This document shows positions 6,561-9,555 of a DNA stretch of 9,555 bases, piece by piece. The translations under genes and the position numbers were made by a program. The notes below the pieces were generated by a model that was not told where the DNA came from, ran no database searches, and saw nothing but the letters and a program-made list of their open reading frames with translations. The stretch is taken from assembly GCA_030740135.1 (NCBI GenBank), contig JASLXW010000126.1, positions 1 to 9,555 on the forward strand, read 5' to 3'. Position 1 is the stretch's first letter. Each line of letters starts with the position of its first letter. This DNA is from Nitrospinota bacterium. GTDB taxonomy: Bacteria > UBA8248 > JACPRG01.

Positions 6561-7949
6561 TCAGTGTTTCACGGGCCAGAAAATCTTGCCGGGGTTCATG
6601 ACGTTGCGGGGGTCGAAGACCGCCTTGATTTGCTTTTGAAGCTCGATGAGCTCGGGCGATTGCTCCAAGGGAAGAAACTCCGACTTGGTGATGCCGATGC
6701 CGTGCTCTCCCGAGAGCGTCCCATTCATCTCGACCGTCGCGACGAAGATGTCCCGGACCGCCTCCAATGCGCTGGCCATCCGCGCGGGATCGCGCTCATC
6801 CGTCATCACGTTCACGTGCAGGTTTCCGTCGCCCGCATGGCCGAAGGTGATAATCAGGTGGCCGCGCCGCTCGCCGATCTCCTGGAGCTTTCTCATCATT
6901 TCGGGGATGCGGGAGCGGGGGACGGTGATGTCCTCGTTGATCTTCGTGGGCTCGATTTGGAGGATGGCGTTGGCCAGACTGGTGCGCACCGCCATCAATG
7001 TCGCCGCTTCCTCGGCGTTTTCGGCGATGCGGATGAGGTCGGCCCCCTTTTCGCGGCAGAGGTCGCGAATGCGGTCGAGCTGCGGCGGGATGGAATCGCG
7101 GGGGCCGTCCACCTGGATGAGCAGCAGGGCCCGCGAATCCACCGGCAGGCCAGCGTGGAGTTGATTTTCCGCCGCCCGGATGCACTGCTGGTCCAGAAAC
7201 TCCAACATCGAGGGGATGATGCGGGAGGCGATGATCCGCGAGACCGTCTCGGAGGCGGCCGCCGGGTCGGGGAAGGCCGCCATCATCGTCCCCGTGGCTT
7301 CGGGTTTCGGGATGAGCCGCAGGGTCATCTCGGTGATGACGCCGAGGGTCCCCTCCGAGCCCACGAGGAGTTTCGTAAGGTCGTAGCCGACGACGCCCTT
7401 CACCGTCCGGACGCCCGTGCGGATTCGGCCGAAGGCCGGCGTGACGGCCTCCAATCCGATGATGTAGTCCTTCGTCACCCCGTACTTCACCCCCCGAGGT
7501 CCGCCGGCGCACATGGCCGCGTTCCCGCCCAGCGTGCACGCCGCCCTGCTGGCCGGGTCCGGGGGATAGAAGAGTCCGAGCTTCTCGACCTCGGCGTGGA
7601 ACTGTCCCGTCACCACGCCGGGCTCGACGACGGACACGAGGTTGTCCGCGTCGATCTCCTTGATCCGGTTCATCGCCGTGAGGTCGAGAACGATTCCCTT
7701 CATCACGGGAATCGCCCCGCCCGTGGTGCTGGTCCCGGCTCCGCGCGGCGTGATGGGGACCTGATGCTCATGCGCGAAGGCGACGGCGGCCTCCACCTCC
7801 TCGGCCGAGGAGGCCCGCACAACGACGTCCGGCAGGGACTCCGCCCGTTGCGTGCCGTCCCTGGCGTACGTGATGCGCTCCTCGAGGGCTTCAAGGACGC
7901 GCTCGGCGGGAATGAATTCCCGCAACCGGGCGGGTAAGTCTTCCGTCAT
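6561..7949 (-). CDS. glcD: FAD-linked 2-hydroxyacid oxidase, GlcD / D-lactate dehydrogenase family
   Basis: The product (462 residues from this start) is a complete GlcD-type flavoprotein. Counting from ATG 7955, the FAD_binding_4 domain has TPRGAGTSTTGG at 69-80 and DPASRAACTLGGN with GGPRGVKYGVTKDYI further on. The FAD-oxidase C domain has NEDITVPRSRIPEM, FGHAGDGNLHVN (371-382), SGEHGIGITK (415-424) and the family ending FDPRNVMNPGKIF. Members oxidise glycolate, D-lactate or related D-2-hydroxyacids, passing electrons to quinone or a partner subunit. No glcE/glcF gene or fused iron-sulfur domain is present here, so it may be the single-subunit type. Two starts are possible: 7955 lies only 2 bases from GGGGA, while ATG 7949 is 8 bases away and is preferred. 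The exact substrate is unknown. Confidence 0.92.
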   Translation of the reverse strand: MTEDLPARLREFIPAERVLEALEERITYARDGTQRAESLPDVVVRASSAEEVEAAVAFAHEHQVPITPRGAGTSTTGGAIPVMKGIVLDLTAMNRIKEIDADNLVSVVEPGVVTGQFHAEVEKLGLFYPPDPASRAACTLGGNAAMCAGGPRGVKYGVTKDYIIGLEAVTPAFGRIRTGVRTVKGVVGYDLTKLLVGSEGTLGVITEMTLRLIPKPEATGTMMAAFPDPAAASETVSRIIASRIIPSMLEFLDQQCIRAAENQLHAGLPVDSRALLLIQVDGPRDSIPPQLDRIRDLCREKGADLIRIAENAEEAATLMAVRTSLANAILQIEPTKINEDITVPRSRIPEMMRKLQEIGERRGHLIITFGHAGDGNLHVNVMTDERDPARMASALEAVRDIFVATVEMNGTLSGEHGIGITKSEFLPLEQSPELIELQKQIKAVFDPRNVMNPGKIFWPVKH

Positions 7950-8057
7950 CGCCATATTCCCCGCTCTATCGCCGGATCAATGATTCAACCCGGTTGGACA
8001 TGTTTAAGGGCCCCCCATTGCACGGATTGGCGGATCGGTCCTCCCGGACGGGATTTC

Positions 8058-8085
8058 ATTTCAGGAGAGGGAGCGGCGTTTTCAA
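8058..8085 (-). promoter_or_regulatory. weak candidate promoter for the GlcD-type gene
   Basis: In the gap downstream of the OsmC gene the minus strand reads TTGAAA (8085-8080), 16 bases, then TGAAAT (8063-8058). That gives fair matches to -35 and -10 boxes and a leader of about 100 bases. The 177-base gap makes a separate promoter plausible; the boxes alone are weak evidence. Confidence 0.22.
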
Positions 8086-8126
8086 GGACGTCTCCCTGTC
8101 GCAACCGGGTCGGAAATCGACAATCC

Positions 8127-8705
8127 TCAAGCGTTCCCCGGGGGATCCATCTCCACGCCGTTCACGGTGATGACGCTTTTCAGGGGAACGGCCGTCCGGA
8201 CCATGCTCTCGGCGAAGCACCCGCCTTTGGCGTTTTGGACGAGGAGGCGAAGCTTCTCTTCGGGCGCGTCCGATTCAATCTCGAAGCGTGTGCGGACTTC
8301 TCTGCATCCGGATTGCACGTCGCCCCGCAGGACGGAGCCGCTGCGGAAATATTCCATCTCCACCCGCACCCGGGCGATCCTCAGCTCGATCTTCATCATG
8401 GAAGCGAACCGCTTCACCTGGGTGAGGAGTCAGGCGCCGATCCCGCCCGCGACGTACGTCAGGGGCTGCGGGTGCTTTCCCTCCCCGCCGAGGATCGGAG
8501 GCTCGTCCACGTAGAACACCTGGTCCCCGCCGATCCGCTCGGGATCATCCCGGTCCGTTCCCTCGCCCGGGTATTCGGCCTCGTTTTTCAGGATCTTCTG
8601 GTGACCCACGACGGTGTGGACCAGCGTGTCGTCGGCCTCGCAGTCGGTGACGACAAAAACCCCCAACTCATCCCGCGGCCCGCCGCGAGAGGATTTCAAA
8701 GGCAT
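8127..8705 (-). CDS. OsmC-family protein, probable selenoprotein (in-frame TGA = Sec92)
   Basis: Reading through the TGA at 8432-8430 gives one 192-residue OsmC-family protein. Upstream is DEPPILGGEGKHPQPLTYVAGGIGA; downstream LLTQVKRFASMMKIELRIARV continues the central helix and strands, up to AKGGCFAES with the second conserved cysteine (Cys163) and a normal end MDPPGNA. OsmC/Ohr proteins use two cysteines to reduce organic peroxides; the first sits at the start of the central helix (GGxGAC), exactly where the TGA lies. OsmC-like selenoproteins are known from deltaproteobacteria. A SECIS-like hairpin follows at 8415-8401. ATG 8705 is preferred over TTG 8723 because GGGGAG lies 5 bases before it. 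A nonsense mutation or sequencing error is the alternative, but a stop falling by chance on the catalytic codon of an otherwise intact frame is unlikely. No selenocysteine machinery genes are in the window. Confidence 0.8.
8401..8415 (-). promoter_or_regulatory. SECIS-like hairpin just downstream of the OsmC TGA codon
   Basis: On the minus strand GAAGCG (8415-8410), loop GTT (8409-8407) and CGCTTC (8406-8401) form a perfect 6-bp stem with a 3-base loop. The loop starts with G and lies 20 bases after the TGA. Described bacterial SECIS elements have the apical loop about 16-37 bases from the UGA and a G in the first two loop positions, so geometry and loop both fit. The sequence is inside the coding region, as expected in bacteria. 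TCCTCA (8428-8423) could also pair with TGAGGA (8383-8378) as an outer stem. No folding was computed. Confidence 0.6.
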
Positions 8706-8750
8706 CCGCACTCCCCTTTCCAAGAAGAAACAGGTCCCCCGCCCGCGATC

Positions 8751-8849
8751 CTAATTGCCGAGGGCGAACCGATAGGAGGCCGAGAGGATCCGCATGATCA
8801 CGTCCGGCTCCGCCTTGTCCCGCGGGCCGTAGACCATGACCGTCTTCAA
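8751..8849 (-). CDS. possible short gene or remnant between the membrane protein and OsmC genes
   Basis: A 32-codon frame from TTG 8849 (or 28 from ATG 8837) encodes VMVYGPRDKAEPDVIMRIL with a short tail ending FALGN and a TAG at 8753-8751. In this frame 30 of 32 codons end in G or C, which is what real genes in this GC-rich sequence show. GGAAGG lies only 3 bases before the TTG, an awkward spacing. The frame stays open upstream into the 3' end of the membrane protein gene without a usable start, so it could also be the tail of a lost gene. No family is recognised. Confidence 0.25.
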   Translation of the reverse strand: MKTVMVYGPRDKAEPDVIMRILSASYRFALGN

Positions 8850-8904
8850 GGACCTTCCCGAGTCAACCGGCCCGTGGGCGAAGGATGTCTCCTGAAGATT
8901 TTTC

Positions 8905-9333
8905 CTAAATCCGTCCCAGCCAGACCCCCAGAAAGAAAACGACGGCGATCAGGTGGATGTTGATGACCATCCAGCGTTTCCGGTTCTGTCTCATCGATTC
9001 CAGGGCCTTGACGGGCGCCAGGACGCCGTAGGCGATGAAGAAGATCGCCAGCGCGAGAATGACCTTGATCCCCAGGATGGAGTGATAGAGCGGCTGGGGG
9101 ACGCCGGCCGCGGCGACCACGACGATCATCCAGATGCCCGTCAGGACGAGCAGGGCGATGACTATCCAGATCATCCGGCCGAACAGGCGGACGACCTCGC
9201 CCATCAGCTTTCCCGCCGTCTCGGGGTCGATTCCCCCCATGGAGGGCATGAGCGCCCAGAGCGCAAACGTAACCCCGCCCATCGCGATCCCCGCGGATGC
9301 GACGTGAAGAAACTTGATGATGACAAAATCCAC
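8905..9333 (-). CDS. four-helix integral membrane protein, CopD-like
   Basis: The 142-residue product has four hydrophobic helices at about residues 4-28, 54-76, 83-107 and 122-141. It opens with FVIIKFLHVASAGIAMGG and ends with INIHLIAVVFFLGVWLG. An IKxLHxxxA first helix and a His in the last helix (His10 and His127) are seen in CopD-type and related small heme- or copper-linked membrane proteins, so metal or heme binding is possible, but the family call is tentative. GTG 9333 is chosen because the polypeptide then opens directly with the first helix and GGAAGGGGGG lies just upstream. A longer frame to 9513 would add 60 non-hydrophobic residues and run into the right-hand IS. The OsmC selenoprotein gene lies downstream on the same strand. 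Confidence 0.7.
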   Translation of the reverse strand: MDFVIIKFLHVASAGIAMGGVTFALWALMPSMGGIDPETAGKLMGEVVRLFGRMIWIVIALLVLTGIWMIVVVAAAGVPQPLYHSILGIKVILALAIFFIAYGVLAPVKALESMRQNRKRWMVINIHLIAVVFFLGVWLGRI

Positions 9334-9451
9334 GAGCCGTCCCCCCCTTCCGGAAATTCCAAGGCGCCTCTTTGCCGAGGCGGCCGGGCGCCAAGCGTTT
9401 CCCGTCGCCGCCCACCAGTCTAACAGGCCGCGCCCAATCGCGAAACGCGGG

Positions 9452-9478
9452 TGTATAGGTTCAGATAGATGTGAGACA
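9452..9478. repeat. terminal inverted repeat of the right IS (left end)
   Basis: This 27-base end opens TGTATAGGTTCA and closes TGAGACA, matching the end of the left IS in inverted orientation apart from its middle. It overlaps a small dyad AGATGT-GAG-ACATCT at 9467-9481. Confidence 0.7.
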
Positions 9479-9502
9479 TCTCCTTGGGTAGGGAGTAGAG
9501 TT

Positions 9503-9535
9503 CCAGGGGCCAACAGAGAGAGAGGAGGTCCCTGG
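9503..9535 (+). promoter_or_regulatory. hairpin enclosing the transposase ribosome site
   Basis: CCAGGG (9503-9508) pairs with CCCTGG (9530-9535), extendable by one T-A pair that includes the A of the start codon. GGAGGT (9524-9529), the ribosome site 6 bases before ATG 9536, lies at the foot of the loop. Several insertion sequences hide their transposase start in such a stem when transcribed from outside, so a similar brake is possible here. Confidence 0.35.
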
Positions 9536-9555
9536 ATGCAAGTGTTTGGGTTGCC
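9536..9555 (+). CDS. transposase, N-terminal fragment (3' end outside window)
   Basis: Six codons, Met-Gln-Val-Phe-Gly-Leu, and part of a seventh are visible after a strong GGAGGT ribosome site at 9524-9529. The call rests on position inside the IS, 58 bases after its terminal repeat, and on orientation; the residues alone identify nothing. The C-terminal half of what is probably the same transposase type is seen at 2-124. Confidence 0.55.

Larger units (their letters stand above)
9452..9555 (+). mobile_element. 5' end of an IS481-type insertion sequence (right copy)
   Basis: The element starts with TGTATAGG at 9452 and contains the terminal inverted repeat, a leader and the first codons of a transposase; the rest is beyond the window. 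The orientation is the same as the left copy. It inserted about 120 bases upstream of the membrane protein gene, which reads away from it. The bases before it (...AACGCGGG) do not match those after the left copy (TTGCATTG...), so the two junctions are separate insertion events. Confidence 0.7.

Noticed and set aside
6309..7937. A 542-codon plus-strand open frame opposite glcD and the coiled-coil gene start
   Set aside because: The minus strand carries a full GlcD protein with every family motif. The plus-strand product is His/Arg/Gly-rich noise caused by third-position GC bias.
8127..8723. Two separate small genes (8723-8430 and 8417-8127), or a broken OsmC pseudogene
   Set aside because: Both halves belong to one OsmC domain in the same frame, with only the TGA between them. 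The second half would begin mid-helix at a GTG without a ribosome site. The stop falls on the catalytic cysteine codon and a SECIS-like hairpin follows, so selenocysteine is the better reading, though a mutation is not excluded.
7980..8963. A 327-codon plus-strand open frame opposite the OsmC region
   Set aside because: No recognisable domain, and it is antisense to the OsmC gene and the short frame. Its openness follows from the codon bias of the minus-strand genes.
8905..9513. A longer start (9513) for the four-helix membrane protein
   Set aside because: The extra 60 residues are non-hydrophobic, unlike the family, and the start lies inside the right-hand IS. GTG 9333 has a ribosome site and opens directly into the first membrane helix.
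1..9555. The window as a closed circle with a single IS spanning its ends
   Set aside because: The bases next to the two IS ends (TTGCATTG after 133, AACGCGGG before 9452) show no shared target duplication, and no overlap between the window ends is visible. Two separate copies fit better.

Overview
The window is a stretch of GC-rich bacterial chromosome bounded on both sides by pieces of one IS481-type insertion sequence. Bases 1-133 hold the 3' end of one copy and bases 9452-9555 the 5' end of another, both pointing right. The host cannot be named from this sequence. A bactofilin, high GC, FdrA and GlcD-type enzymes and an apparent selenocysteine-containing OsmC protein fit a Gram-negative lineage such as Desulfobacterota or Tectomicrobia, but that is inference.

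The main result is an OsmC-family gene (8705 down to 8127, minus strand) with an in-frame TGA exactly where the family has its catalytic cysteine (Gly-Gly-Ile-Gly-Ala-[TGA]-Leu-Leu-Thr-Gln). The reading frame and the family sequence continue unbroken on both sides. A 6-bp hairpin whose 3-nt loop begins with G lies 20 nt after the TGA, which matches the usual bacterial SECIS geometry. The gene is best read as a 192-residue selenoprotein with Sec at position 92, not as two small genes or a pseudogene.

Layout. (1) 134-1670, plus strand: a consensus-like promoter starting at the first base outside the left IS, then a bactofilin (cytoskeletal polymer) and a methyltransferase-fold protein with a degenerate SAM loop. 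This block is visibly less GC-rich than the rest. (2) 1807-2496, minus strand: a PF04199 cyclase/hydrolase with a complete metal-binding motif, divergent from (3) 2756-5404, plus strand: a two-gene unit of an MDR-type dehydrogenase lacking the catalytic zinc cysteine and an FdrA-like CoA-ligase-fold protein. The divergent gap carries two TTGGC/GCCAA inverted repeats that could be operators. (4) 5405-5619: a convergent gap full of inverted repeats, including three tandem copies of GGGTTGGGAACCC. (5) 9333 down to 5620, minus strand: a four-helix membrane protein, a doubtful short reading frame, the OsmC selenoprotein, a GlcD-type FAD-linked oxidase and a membrane-anchored coiled-coil protein.

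Taken together, regions 2, 3 and 5 look like accessory catabolic and redox genes: a cyclic or amide-bond hydrolase, an MDR dehydrogenase, a CoA-ligase-fold enzyme, a 2-hydroxyacid oxidase and a peroxide/thiol protein. No complete pathway is present. The partners of FdrA and of GlcD, and the selenocysteine machinery, are not in the window.
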